DNA of 64,000 nt from Amorphochlora amoebiformis (lineage: Eukaryota > Cercozoa > Chlorarachniophyceae). The position numbers and the translations under genes are program-made. Positions 18,601-55,972 of the stretch are shown here, piece after piece. Location of the stretch: contig BAAHQB010000024.1 of NCBI GenBank assembly GCA_054601695.1, positions 1-64,000 of the forward strand, in the 5' to 3' direction. Position 1 is the first letter of the stretch, and every line of letters starts with the position of its first letter. The notes beneath the pieces were generated by a model, which saw nothing but the letters and a program-made list of their open reading frames with translations, had not been told where the DNA came from and did no database searches.

Positions 18601-18657
<57 letters not shown>

Positions 18658-18673
18658 ATATATATATATATAA

Positions 18674-18709
<36 letters not shown>

Positions 18710-18760
18710 ATGTATATGTACACATTTATGCATGCACATTTACGACACAATCTAAGTATA

Positions 18761-18804
<44 letters not shown>

Positions 18805-18950
18805 GATATATATATGTTTGTTAGTGTGTGTGTTTTTGTATTTGTGTGTATATGTGATGAATAGCAATAATCTTAATATTAGTAATAATAATCACTATTT
18901 TACATGTACAATATACATCCTTCATATATAAAAAACATATCAATATATAG

Positions 18951-19000
<50 letters not shown>

Positions 19001-19045
19001 CTTATTATGTGTGTGTGTGTAATTTCGACCATGCAGAAATACGTC

Positions 19046-19094
<49 letters not shown>

Positions 19095-20269
19095 CAGTGT
19101 CCTTAGGTAGGTAGAGAGACTAGCTGAGGATGATGGACGCCTCAAGAGTTAGAGGGATAGCAATCTAAGATGTGCTTTGTTGACCAATTAGGGAGAGAGA
19201 CTAGTTAAGGATCAAGAGTTAGCTGGATAGCAATCTAAGATGTGTTTGTGTTGACCAATTAGGAAGAGAGACTAGTTGAGGATGATGGATGCCTCAAGAG
19301 TTACATGGATAGCAATCAAACTGTGTTGACCAATGGGGACGTCGAGGCTATCAAGGCGATTATCAACCACAAGTCACCCGGGTGAGTCGATGCATGATGT
19401 TGCGTGAGAGGACCATGTTACCATGTTGCGTTTGAGTAGCGATAAGGACCATGTAGCGTTCTGTGAGTTAGGTTGGGCGATAGAGGGGAGGTAGTGCTGG
19501 GCGATAGAGGGGAGGAGGCCTGGGCGATAGAGGGGAGGTAGGCCTGGGCGATAGAGGGGAGGTAGTGCTGGGCGATAGAGGGGAGGTAGGCCTGGGCGAT
19601 AGAGGGAAGGTTGGGGAGGGCGATAGAGGGCAGGTAGGGGAGGGCGATAGAGGGCAGGTAGGGCTGGGCGATAGAGGGGAGGTAGGGCTGGGCGATAGAG
19701 GGGAGGTAGGGCTGGGCGATAGAGGGGAGGTAGGGGAGGTAGGGCTGGGCGATAGAGGAGAGGTAGGGGAGGTAGGGCTGGACAATAGAAGGGAGGTAGG
19801 AGTTAGGGCTGGGCGATGGAGGGGAGGTAGGGCTGGGCGATAGAGTGGATGTAGGGGAGGTAGGGCTGGGCGATAGAGGTGAGGTAGGGGAGGTATGGCT
19901 GGGCGATAGAAGGGAGGTAGGGGAGGTAGAGCTGGGTGATAGAAAAGAGGTAAGAAAGGTAGGGCTGCGCGATAGAGGGGAGGTAGAGATTGTGCGTTCG
20001 AGCGGAGGTGGGTGGGCGATAGAGGGGAGGTAGGGAAGGTGTGTTCGAGCGGGTAGGGGTGTTGCGTTCCAGGAAAGGTAGGGGTAGGCGTTTCAGGGGA
20101 GGTGGGGAGCGTGAGCATGAATAAACCAAATGGGTACTAGTGGGAGAGGATTTAGGGACCATGAGCATGAATAAACCGAATTTGTACTAGTGGGAGGGGG
20201 GTTAGGGACCATGAGTATGAATAAACCAAATGGGTAAGTGGGAGAGGAGGCTATATATATTTATATGTA

Positions 20270-20314
<45 letters not shown>

Positions 20315-20710
20315 TATATATGTACACACATACATACAAGGTTCCCCGACAAAAAAGTGAGTTACAACGTGATGTACGAAGAAATCTGCCTGAAAGATAC
20401 CCCCGAGACTTTCATTGGGGACGACAACATAACCGATACAGAGACCAGCTTGATTAAGAACCTAGCAGGGTGGGGAAAGGACATAACTGCCAATGCGAAT
20501 CACTGGGATGACCCGCCGTACTCCCTGGACTACATGACATGGGTTCCTGGTGGTCAGAAAAACGCGATCCAAAAGCTTCGATTTTGGAAGGCAGTGGAGA
20601 CTGCCCAGGAGTTCAATTGGGGCACAATTAGGGCTGAGGTGGGCAACCTTATCGATGGTATGAGCGGGAAATTGCAGGCCATGGCCAATCAGGAGGTCAT
20701 CAAACTACGA

Positions 20711-20780
<70 letters not shown>

Positions 20781-20895
20781 ATACTTTTATATAATAGGTA
20801 TTTAATATATATATATAAATACATATATATATATAATTGATGTAACATTATATCTTTTTAAATATGTGGATATACATATATATACACATATATAC

Positions 20896-20927
<32 letters not shown>

Positions 20928-21262
20928 ATACATATATGTGTGTATATATACATACATATTTGTTTATGTTGTTAGAGGAAGAATATAAATAGCATGAGTA
21001 GGCAAGTAATATGAATTGCGTGCGGATACATACATACTCTAGATAGTAGATACATACCTACTCAAACACTAGACAACAAATATCACTACCGTGTAGAATC
21101 TGTAGATACATACCTACTCAAAGACTAGAAGAGCAATATCATCAATAGCGTCTCGAGACTAAACCATCAGTAATTCGTTCCTCTCGAGACTAAGTTATCG
21201 GTAATTCGATCCTCTCGAGACTCAATCATCAAGAAACACTTCTTCCATACCGCTCAGCTAAC

Positions 21263-21304
<42 letters not shown>

Positions 21305-21325
21305 TTTTTAATATACACACATATA

Positions 21326-21356
<31 letters not shown>

Positions 21357-21368
21357 GTATATATATAT

Positions 21369-21417
<49 letters not shown>

Positions 21418-21891
21418 ATATTAGGATGTGATTCGTACCAAAATTCTACCCGCGTTCAAGGTCCTTGCCGTGAAGAGTTCAACACACTTTCTCACCGCCA
21501 ACGAGCTCGACAATCTCCGAGTTTATGCGCACCTCCTGCTCAACGAGTTTTGTAAGGAACAGCATCATAATCTCTGCGTGAGGAAGTGGGTAGACCGTCA
21601 GGACGACACCATCTACCACGACAGGGACATCATTAACGATGATGTGCATCTCATCGAGGGTGTAGAAGGTTCAAAATAGCCATCAACAATCATTGTGCGG
21701 AAAGGGTTCAAGTGACAATGTTGGTTTTTCCCTTAGGTACCAAGGGCGTGCAAATCACCAAATGCTACAAAGATGGCATTTTCAAACCCACGTGCAAACC
21801 TACGGCAGTGTGTGAGAAGAGATCCCAAAACGTCAACTTCTTTACTGCGAACAACCGCTATTGCAAACCCAGAGCTCACCGCCAAGCCTAG
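16378..21891 (+). CDS. Gene 1: unrecognised protein with N-terminal nonapeptide repeats, 5' end not found
   Basis: Six exons join in phase: 16378-17016, 17120-17214, 17425-17673, 20341-20695, 21425-21668 and 21737-21891 (TAG). The total of 1737 bases is divisible by three, about 578 residues. Donors include GTAAGC, GTATAT, GTAAAC and GTCATC. The first exon holds about six copies of a nine-residue repeat (SKSNLPKHE, 16417-16584), then a globular part rich in aromatic residues ([24 protein letters not shown]). Later exons give [20 protein letters not shown], a helical stretch ([17 protein letters not shown]) and a cysteine-rich tail ([13 protein letters not shown]). No ATG is available in the first exon's frame, so at least one upstream exon is missing. 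I do not recognise the family. The gene sits between the two copies of the segmental duplication. An earlier donor at 21659 is an in-frame alternative for exon 5. Confidence 0.7.
16417..16584 (+). repeat. 27-bp coding minisatellite in gene 1
   Basis: Units of 27 bases (TCCAAGTCCAACCTACCCAA then GCATGAG) encode SKSNLPKHE. The last units diverge ([16 protein letters not shown]). The length keeps the frame, so copy number can vary without a frameshift. Confidence 0.9.
17674..20340 (+). other. Long intron 3 of gene 1 with three tandem arrays
   Basis: This 2.67 kb intron holds TA tracts (17864-17911, 18288-18326, 18437-18490, 18604-18700, 18760-18803, 18952-18994, 19049-19092, 20272-20312). It has a 27-bp array of CACATATGTAACTTA units (18060-18190), a roughly 75-bp array with GGATAGCAATCTAAGATGTG (19094-19330), and a GGGCGATAGAGGGGAGGTAG array (19470-20125). 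The long open frames over the last array are repeat artefacts. Confidence 0.75.
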
Positions 21892-21996
21892 CGAAACTCT
21901 TTAACATACCGAATTTTCTCAATAACAATATTTATCATCCATTTATCATCCAACAAACAATCCTTCATTCTCACAAAACTATATATATATATATAT

Positions 21997-22058
<62 letters not shown>

Positions 22059-22131
22059 TATATATGAGTACCGCTGGGTATAATAATTGGACAATATCAT
22101 CTCCTGACATTGTGCATGCATATATATATAT

Positions 22132-22213
<82 letters not shown>

Positions 22214-22330
22214 TGTGTGTGTTCTTGTTTGTGTATATAGTGATATGTATGTATCTAGCGTATGCATCATGAAAAACAATGTACATAGTGATCTACATGG
22301 GTTAATTAGTGAACTGTATACAAGTGCACA
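21892..22330. other. Downstream region of gene 1 with TA tracts
   Basis: (TA)n at about 21980-22055 and 22121-22210 is separated by short unique sequence. No gene is supported. Confidence 0.7.
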
Positions 22331-22925
22331 ACCTTAAATATATTATCTAGTTATCAGTGATCACGACGACTAGAACGAATCGGACATGTTACAGTTAAAA
22401 AAAAGTATTGAGACTACAAGTACCTGCACTAGAACTATTACTAGTATTATGACTCATAGTATAAATCTCTAGGTAGTCTAGTACGAGTACTTTATAAGTG
22501 GTCATTGGGCCTCATGCAACAGGGATATACTAGAAAACAGTGATCATATTTAGTATACCCTAGATACCGGATACACACAGACTAGACAGACTGTATATCT
22601 ACTATATCTCTCTAGCTCTCGAGTATCTACCTAGTATATCATACGTAGTATACATATATATATATATATATGTACTATCTAGAGTCTAGATTCTAGACTA
22701 TATCTAATATATATATATATATATACATATATCATATATATATATAATATACATATATATACATACATATATATATATATATTATAATATATATATATAT
22801 ATATATATATGATATATGTATATATATATTTACCTAATGTACATATATATACTATAATATATATATATATATAATATGTGTGTGTGTATACACACATACA
22901 TCCATACATAAACATATCATGTTAC

Positions 22926-22956
<31 letters not shown>

Positions 22957-23250
22957 GTATATATAGTACGCCGGGTATACTCGCTAGCTAGCTCGGTCCG
23001 ATTACTGTAGATACTATACTAGTATAGTGTATACCTAGATACGGTAATGTATAACTTATGATACTATACCTCTTCATCATCTTTACATTCAACTGCCTTC
23101 TAGATATTCAGGCTTGATTGATAGATAATAATGTTGTACACGCAGATCTACTAGAGAAATGATTACATCTAGTACTTTATCTCATACTATTTATAAGTAC
23201 TAAACTGAATTTCAGGAAAAACTCAGAAATAACAGTAACTAGTTACGCAT
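22331..23250. other. CTAG-rich intergenic domain 1
   Basis: I count about 22 CTAG sites in roughly 880 bases, where about 3-4 are expected by chance. TA tracts occur only at 22650-22670, 22705-22880 and 22930-22955. No long open frame is present. It resembles the domain at 40770-41550. Confidence 0.7.
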
Positions 23251-23464
23251 ATTTCGATTGAAATTAAACTACACTTTATTCATTAATGTAGACATGAAAT
23301 TTTAATAGTATTTTACGGCGCATACATTGCAATTGGTGCGCTTGTACTAACAGTTTGCAAGGCAACACACTTGGACTGAACATCCCCATCCGTTATTACG
23401 TACACTTTCTTCAAGTTACTGGGTATCATTTACAGCACCAAGTGGTCCATCTAGTCCATTGATA

Positions 23465-23682
23465 TCTCAGCTGAAAAACTGCAGATCAAACGCTCCTGGG
23501 GAGCCGTCCTGAGCCTCTTACACCCCTTCCCCTTCCATCGAGGGGCTCGACGGGTTGTCCACGAGTAAGAATCTGACATCATTTCACCAAATATCAACAT
23601 GGGACACCGTCACCACTTCATCATGTCAACAAAAGGGCGGGACTGGGAATCCATGCCAACAAGACAACAGTAGTATGTGTAA

Positions 23683-23781
<99 letters not shown>

Positions 23782-23958
23782 ATATTGAGAAGACAGCACA
23801 AAGATGCGCATCGTTTTTTGGATCCATAGCAGTCGGGCGATTGTGTGCGTGAGGGCTGTGTGTGTGTGTGTGTGCGTTGTCTTGGGTACCCAACCATATC
23901 CTTCCCGAGGCTAACGGCCTGTGTCACCGACCGGCATGCTTCGGGGTCTCCGTTGGCC
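23465..23958 (-). CDS. Possible 3' end of a minus-strand gene (weak)
   Basis: A coding-like block at 23958-23890 ([20 protein letters not shown]) has an AG before it and a GTACCC donor after it. Further down, 23650-23465 reads MDSQSRPF then, after a possible intron, an RG-rich tail ([19 protein letters not shown]) ending in TGA. Junction phases between these blocks were not resolved and a TA/CA tract separates them. The family is unknown; the model may be wrong. Confidence 0.25.
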
Positions 23959-23961
23959 CTG

Positions 23962-24210
23962 TTGATAGCAAACACTCAACCTTACACCGTTATCATCACA
24001 CTCAACCTTACACATCTCTTCTCACCACACTCATGCTTACATCCCTATCACCCACTCATGCTTACATCCCTATCACACTCATGCTTACATTCACACACAC
24101 AACACACACACACACACACAACCCAACTCTCTCGTGTTTACACGAACACGAAGACACACACAAACACACCCGTACACGCACTCAAACTCTTGCGCCCACA
24201 AAAGTACCAT
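23962..24210. repeat. CACTCATGCTTACATCCCTA tandem repeats and CA tract
   Basis: Units of about 22-26 bases around 23995-24095 are followed by CA-rich sequence to 24190. The open frames here are not supported as coding. Confidence 0.7.
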
Positions 24211-24216
24211 GTATAT

Positions 24217-24253
<37 letters not shown>

Positions 24254-24279
24254 TCATTATATATTTATGTCTGTATATA

Positions 24280-24345
<66 letters not shown>

Positions 24346-24415
24346 GCTTAATACATAAAGACTTACATGTATACCCACATATACAATACTCTCTCTCTAT
24401 ATATATATATATATT

Positions 24416-24490
<75 letters not shown>
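24211..24490. repeat. TA microsatellite block
   Basis: (TA)n at 24211-24350 and 24398-24486, broken by a short unique insert with CTCTCTC. Confidence 0.9.
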
Positions 24491-24491
<1 letters not shown>

Positions 24492-24710
24492 GATGAGTAG
24501 ATATCGGTAGCCTGCAAAATCATTGTCATATGTACTCTGGAGATTACTGGAAATCCCAGAGATCGCTAAAGATCCACTGGAGATCGTTGGAGATCGCTAG
24601 AGATCGATGGAGATCCACTGGAGCCGCCGGAACTCGCCGGAGATCGCCGGAGATCGCCGGAGATCCAAGTTTAGTGAATACCCGTTAATATACCCAGCAC
24701 TAGTGCCTAA
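24491..24710. repeat. Dispersed element A, copy 3
   Basis: It starts directly after a TA tract with GATGAGTAGATATCGGTAGC, lacks the leading GTTACGATG segment, and then has the GGAGATC repeats and a shortened end (CACTAGTGCC). It opens the second segmental copy. Confidence 0.88.
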
Positions 24711-24726
24711 ATATATACATGTATAC

Positions 24727-24768
<42 letters not shown>

Positions 24769-24773
24769 ATATT

Positions 24774-24806
<33 letters not shown>

Positions 24807-24852
24807 TATTTACTCACATATATATATATATATATATACACATATATTTATA

Positions 24853-24929
<77 letters not shown>

Positions 24930-24954
24930 AAATATGACACATATACATATACAT

Positions 24955-25000
<46 letters not shown>

Positions 25001-25264
25001 GTACATATACGTTTACGTATACTTACACATATACTTATACATGTATACATATACATATAATTTAACAGGTATACATATACATATTCTTATACATGTTATA
25101 TACATATGCATATACATTAACACATACACATACATATAAATATACATATACACATACATATTCATACACATATCCACATGCACATACATATACCTATACA
25201 CATACGTGTCACACATAAATAAATAAATAAATATATACACACACATATATATATATATATATGT

Positions 25265-25306
<42 letters not shown>

Positions 25307-25328
25307 CATATATAATATTATTTATACT
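24711..25328. repeat. TA and TATACA microsatellite block
   Basis: (TA)n to 25000, then TACATA-type repeats and an AAATAAATAAAT stretch near 25216. No gene. Confidence 0.9.
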
Positions 25329-25585
25329 CAGTTACGATGTAAATAGCAGGAGATGACAGAGCTCGATGAGTAGATATCGGTAGCCTACAAAATCATTGTC
25401 ATATGTACTCTGGAGATCATTGGAGATTTCGGAGATTGTTTGAGATCTACTAGAGATCACTTGAGATTCATTGGAGATCGTTGAAAATCGCGGGAGATCC
25501 ACTGGAGATAGCTGGAGATCGCCAGAGATCGCCGGAGATCCAAAATTAGTCAACACCTGGTAGTACACCTACCCGGTAGTGCCTA
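25329..25585. repeat. Dispersed element A, copy 4
   Basis: Full-length copy with GTTACGATGTAAATAGCAGG at its start and ACCCGGTAGTGCC at its end. It is closest to copy 2 by eye (shared ATTCACTGGAGAT-like and GGAGATAGCTGGAGAT segments). Confidence 0.9.
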
Positions 25586-26500
<915 letters not shown>

Positions 26501-26501
26501 T

Positions 26502-26880
26502 GATATATACCTGAAGTCTTTCTCAAATGATATTTTCCGGTGTCTATCCGGAAATGCATGATAGTTTGGACATGAATATGCATGCTAGTTTGGACATGAG
26601 TATGCATGATAGTTTGGACATGAATATGCATGCTAGTTTGGACATGAATATGCATGCTAGTTTGGACATGAATATGCATGATAGTTTGGACATGAATATG
26701 CATGATAGTTTGGACATGAATATGCATGATAGTTTGGACATGAATATGCATGATAGTTTGGACATGAATATGCATGATAGTTTGGACATGAGTATGCATG
26801 ATAGTTTGGACATGAATATGCATGCTAGTTTGGACATGAATATGCATGATAGTTTGGACATGAATAAGATTGTGCAGAGG
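26502..26880. repeat. Minisatellite B, copy 2: 24-bp unit x 13
   Basis: Same leader (CTGAAGTCTTTCTCAAATGA) and trailer (GATTGTGCAGAGGTGTGTTT) as copy 1, with 13 units from 26553 to 26864. The unit number differs by three from copy 1, and GCATGCTAG variants are at different positions. Confidence 0.95.
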
Positions 26881-27112
26881 TGTGTTTGGGTTTTATAGCG
26901 GATTGGTAGCTTGTACCCTAAGCGTCTATGGGTCCTATGGCGGATTGCAACGTTGTGAGTAGCTTGTACCCTAAGCGTGTTTGGGTCCTATGGAGGATTG
27001 CAACGTCTTGAGTAGCTCGTACCCTAAGCGTGTTTGGGTTCTATGGAGGATTGCAGCGTTTTCAGTAGCTTGTACTCAGACCATATCCGCCCTTCATTCA
27101 TGGATAAATACC
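26881..27112. repeat. Tandem repeat C, copy 2
   Basis: Three to four units with TACCCTAAGCGTCTATGGGT or TGTTTGGGT variants, in the same position relative to minisatellite B as in copy 1. It ends with ATTCATGGAT and a TA tract. Confidence 0.85.
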
Positions 27113-27122
27113 TGCCAATACG

Positions 27123-27204
<82 letters not shown>

Positions 27205-27236
27205 ATATATATATGTATATATATTAAAAAATATAT

Positions 27237-27320
<84 letters not shown>

Positions 27321-27381
27321 AATATATATATATATACATGAGCATACACATAAACACACACACACACACACACATATATAT

Positions 27382-27428
<47 letters not shown>

Positions 27429-27431
27429 TAT
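27113..27431. repeat. TA microsatellite block
   Basis: (TA)n with a (CA)n at 27352-27373; at this position copy 1 of the segment has only about 50 bases of TA. Confidence 0.9.
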
Positions 27432-27590
27432 ATACATGCGCATACACAGAAACAGTTAGATGAATATTATACATGTATGCTGTATGACATCGAGGGAGAG
27501 TTCGTAGTATGTGTCTAGAAATATGTCGATTGTTCGTTGGATTCCAGAGCGATCTACACGTGATCTCTAGCTTGTCTTCCAACGTATGTC
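27432..27590. repeat. Block D, copy 2
   Basis: Matches 15112-15262, including AGTTAGATGAATAT, GACATCGAGGGAGAGTTCGT and GTTGGATTCCAGAGCGATCT. Confidence 0.85.
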
Positions 27591-28300
<710 letters not shown>

Positions 28301-28312
28301 ATACGATTCATA

Positions 28313-28790
28313 TCTGTCACTCACTCTCCCTCTGTGCATACGGGTACATACAATACAATGTATGATTATTGATGTCGATTGTTTGTTGAATTCCAGAGTC
28401 ATCTGTAGGCGATCTCTAGGTTGTCTTCCAGGTGATACCTGATAAATATCCGCGGCATGATGTGTGTTGACGTGTATCCACGGCATGATGTATGTTGACG
28501 TGTAGAATTCGGATGATAGCGGGTTTGAGAGGGAGCAAGCGGGAAAGGGAGGGGGTATCGTGAGACAGACAGACAGAGGAGTTACGTGAGAGTGGAAACA
28601 GAGACAGAATCCGAGTGCCATTTGGCACGAAAACTGGAATGGAACCGCTAGCCACATGAGTGACGACTCGGATTCCCACAGGGCTTTCCGTAAGCGCGGC
28701 CGAGTCGATTGCATAAACTCGATTACCTTTGGGATGGATTCCCGATTCCCTTTCCAATTGTGACGATTGTGACTGTCGCCCTTGTCACAC
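28313..28790. repeat. Block E, copy 2
   Basis: Matches 15285-15720 in order: TTGAATTCCAGAGTCATCTG, GGCATGATGT repeats, GAGACAGACAGACAGAGGA, and TTGTGACTGTCGCC. A 40-base insertion/deletion in the GGCATGATG part separates the copies. Bases 28791-29123 after it are unique spacer. Confidence 0.85.
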
Positions 28791-29123
28791 ACGACTATAA
28801 ATTTAATTGGACATAAATTTATCTTTGCGCTAGTTTATCTCTTCGGGTCAAACAAATCCCTGGTGATACCCGGGAAGGCCCGGGGATTTAGAGTCCAATA
28901 TTGCCCTTAAATTTAATGTAAATACAAACAAATCAATATACCGCCTACTTGCATATTGGAATATAATATACCGATATCTACTGAAAGATATACCTACGAG
29001 ACATTTCCCTCACATTTCTGTGACAAGTCGCAGCGGTGTGTTGTGCAGCCCTTCTTCCCCTGCCAGTACATCACTGAAGCCTAAAACAGGCGAAATCTTC
29101 AGCTCAGGTAGAAAAGGAGCGTC

Positions 29124-40627
<11,504 letters not shown>

Positions 40628-41555
40628 GCCTGACCGCCGGTGCGCCCATAAGATAATCTAGATAATCTAGATAATCCAGAATCTACCTAAAAGGGCTTTA
40701 GGCCTTTTTTAACTAGTTCGATCAAGCGCAATGTCTCCCTTATGGTATCGCATGATGCTGGCCGACAGATGTCTAGGATGTACATACCAGTTGTAACTAG
40801 CTTGAGTAATTATGAGATTATAGATACTAACTAGACGAAGTCTCTACCCTGTACTAGTGTAGACCCAACCCCCGTTTCTAATATCTAGAATATAACCTAG
40901 TGTTATACCCTAGCTAGATTACATTTATTATAATAGCCGAGTTGGAGTCTTAGCACTAGTCTACTTGGTCTAGTAGTCTAGTACGTATAACTAGATACTT
41001 CAGTCGCTAGAGTCTAGAGAGCTATAGAGAGTCAGTACCATAAGTTTTGTACTAACTAGACTAATTTAGTGTTTGAGCTAGTCTGTAGTACGTAATTATA
41101 GTAAGCCTAGTGACTACAACTAGTCTCGTAGTGCGATGGCATCTAGAATGATAAGAAACCTACTTATTCAGTTTACAACTCTTATTCAGTTTGCAATACA
41201 AATTATACAACTCGGATCAGGTTTCAAGTTTTAGTGCCAAATTATTGAAATTAAGTTACCAGCTGCAATTAGCTAGCCATGCTAGAATGATCTTCTTGAA
41301 CTTACTCAGTTACTAGCTTAGCTAGCTTAGGGTAGTATCTAGTCAGAGTATTGATCTAGTGCTCCAAATCTCCTAGATCTCTGTGGAATTTGTACCACAC
41401 GCTGTAGTAGTCTAGCTAGATCTACTAGACTAGTAGATCTAGATAACACCCTCATCCCTCGGTTCACAGCTACCTCCTAGACCTAGTAGCTAGAGTAGAC
41501 CACCTGCATGTCAGCTGGTTTACCACCTCTCTACTAGCTCTAGTCTCTCGATTTG
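40628..41555. other. CTAG-rich intergenic domain 2
   Basis: This lies between the convergent 3' ends of gene 2 (plus) and gene 3 (minus). About 36 CTAG sites lie in 40770-41550, about ten times chance. The stretch has no TA microsatellite and no supported gene. Confidence 0.75.
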
Positions 41556-46298
<4,743 letters not shown>

Positions 46299-46558
46299 GT
46301 GTGATGCTGTCAGGAGAACCTAGACTAGACCCTGCCGACTTTTTTTACCATTTGTTAAGTGTCACTGTGATCGTCACTCAGGCAGACACATTGATACGTG
46401 ACTTACCCCGAAATCACGGTAACGCGTGTCAAGACGGTCAAGCGCCAAGGTACCATGGGTGAGCCTAGCCGTTGCGTGGGGGCCAAAGGGGGGTATAGGC
46501 GATATATTTCGCGAGCGAGAATAGCTGAGATACAGCCCTAGAAGGGTTTTGGGTTGTG
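46299..46558. promoter_or_regulatory. Bidirectional promoter region between genes 3 and 4
   Basis: The ATG codons of gene 3 (minus, 46298) and gene 4 (plus, 46559) are about 260 bases apart and divergent. The interval is GC-richer than its surroundings and free of TA repeats. No TATA box or other core motif is claimed. Confidence 0.55.
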
Positions 46559-53319
<6,761 letters not shown>

Positions 53320-53459
53320 CTAACACTCACACACTTCAAAACAATGGAACAAATATTATCCATGCACTATGTGTATGTGTAAGTTTATACACTATTATTA
53401 TGTCTATGTATGTACTCAACGTAAGTGTATTTCTACGTGTAAATGGGAAGGATTTAATC

Positions 53460-53755
53460 CTTACCCTTCATCTCAACTTTGTCAACACCTCTTAACTGCC
53501 TCAACTTTGTCAACACCTCTTAACTGCCTATCATGTCTGTCAACATCTAAAAACTGCCTATCATGTCTCAACAGCTGTTAACTGCCTATCATGTGTCTCA
53601 ACACCTGTTAACTGTGTTATGTTTGTCAACAGCTCATAACCGCCTGATGTATGTCACCAGCTCTTAAGTGCCTCAACAGAACTTAACTGGCTCATGTTTG
53701 TCAACACCTCTTATTTCTTATGTTAACACCTCTCAACACCTCTCAACTTCCGTAG
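53460..53755. repeat. TCAACACCTCTTAACTGCCT tandem repeat
   Basis: About ten diverged units of 25-37 bases with TCAACA(C/G)CT and TTAACTGCCTATCATGT, in the spacer after gene 4. A TA block follows at 53822-54180. Confidence 0.85.
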
Positions 53756-53817
53756 GCTTCCGTGGAAGGACATCGCTGTCACCACCTCCATATTAGGCAT
53801 TTAACAATACTTTATAC

Positions 53818-53855
<38 letters not shown>

Positions 53856-53894
53856 TATACATATATATATATATATAGTATGTAATATATACAT

Positions 53895-53926
<32 letters not shown>

Positions 53927-54073
53927 CTAATATATATAAAAACATATATATATATATATATATTATATATAATATATATATATATATATATATGTATATA
54001 CATATAAATATATATATATATATATATATATTCATTTATGTGTGCGTGTGCGTGTTGGTTGTGTATGTGTTTT

Positions 54074-54118
<45 letters not shown>

Positions 54119-54215
54119 AATATATATATATATATATAATATATATATATATATATTGTATATATTGTATATATATATATTATTAATATATTTGAATATA
54201 TTTGAATATATTTGA

Positions 54216-54335
54216 ATGTTTTGGCGATACTACATACACACAGGAGGAGGAGCTGCCATTGGACTTGGAATTGGGGCAAACAGTACACACTAATACAACA
54301 GACACAAAAATGCTTACATAAGTTCTACATATATT

Positions 54336-54375
<40 letters not shown>

Positions 54376-55192
54376 CTAAAGCAGTGATAAAGGGCCTCTG
54401 TTTCTGTTTGTGTGTGTATTTGTCCCCTGTGTCTATTTTCCTCTCTCTCCAACGCTCTCATAGGACTGTCTCGTTTTCTCCCTCTCTCTCTTGCTCTCAT
54501 AACTGTCTGCTTTTTGTCTCTCTTATGCTCTCATAACACTGTTTCCTCTCTCTGCCCTCTTTTACGCTCTCATAACACTGTTTCCTCTCTCTGTCCTCTC
54601 TTACGCTCTCATAACACTGTTTCCTCTCTCTGTCCTCTCTTACGCTCTCATAACACTGTTTCCTCTCTGTGTCCTCTCTTACGCTCTCATTTTTCCTCTC
54701 TCTCTCTCTCTTACGCTCTCATAACACACTGTGTTTTTCGTCTTCATTGCGCTCTCATAAAACTTTCCGTTTTCCTACTCTCTCACGCTCTTATAACAGT
54801 GTCTATTTTCCCTCTCTCTTCTCTCTCTTTTACGGTCTCATAACAGTGTCTTCTGTTACGCTCTAGCAGCATTGGCTTAATAACAGTGTCTTAGTAGCAC
54901 TACCTGAACCGCACTGTCTTCACTCAGCCCCTACCTCATTGAGCCCTATCCCATTAAGACCTAAACCTAAGGCTAATGCTGTCCTATGGAAAGTTTCGAA
55001 TACACCTAGTAAACCGTATCATATTTTAGCCCTCAAAGGCCGACTTCGAGAGGAGGGGACACCCGAAGCAAACGCCAACTCTCCAGGTAACCGTGACTCT
55101 GACACGGACCCTGACCCTGACGCCAACGCTAACCCCAACCAACCCGCCCTGAATGCTCCAACCCTACACAAATACATATAATATATATATAT

Positions 55193-55229
<37 letters not shown>

Positions 55230-55919
55230 GTACCTATATGTTTGTATGTATCTATGTCTGAATGCATGTATAAGCATTAAGAGTTTGTGTAATTATTCAG
55301 CGATGCCGCCGATTCCTCCTGTTCCCATCTTCGCGTACGATACACCCTTTGGATCGCACGAACGAGTCGTAGAGGTAAACACCTCAAATCACACACAATA
55401 CAAACATCTACATGCTCGCAACACAACATTTGCAAAAATAAATGGCACTCACCTACACACCTATGCTCTGGAGGTCACACACAACACTAGCAACACTACC
55501 AACATGATGGCCACATACTCAACACACACACACACACAACAATACAAACATGTATTGCGTATGCTCACACACAACAATACAACATATATGTGTTGCCGCA
55601 TACTCACGCACAACCATACAAACATCAATGCTCACACACAACGATACAAACATGTATTGCCCCGTACGTTACGTACTCACGCACAACAATACAAACATCA
55701 ACTACCTACCATACAATATACATTACCGCATATAGATCACGCAGTTTATATATATGTGCATGCATATCTGTATATGATAGATATGTGTAGATGGTTTTGG
55801 TAAGGGTGATGTATTTGAATTAGGTTGAGCCGTGCCCTTGTTTGGACGACCCCGAGAAATTGTATGTATTCCTGCTAAATCTTCCCTTTTCAAATCTCAC
55901 CGCAATTTTTCTCATAAGA

Positions 55920-55972
<53 letters not shown>

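Noticed and set aside
19468-20168. Pro/Ser-rich and Gly/Asp-rich open frames of up to 216 residues
   Set aside because: They translate the GGGCGATAGAGGGGAGGTAG array inside gene 1 intron 3.
53756-53777. Possible continuation of gene 4 past its stop (LPWKDIA) through an AA|GTAACT donor
   Set aside because: Phase fits, but the TAA at 53317 gives a complete frame and the onward exon at 54244 fits gene 5 better.
54412-54866. Ser/Leu-rich open frames
   Set aside because: Derived from the CTCTCTTACGCTCTCATAAC tandem array.
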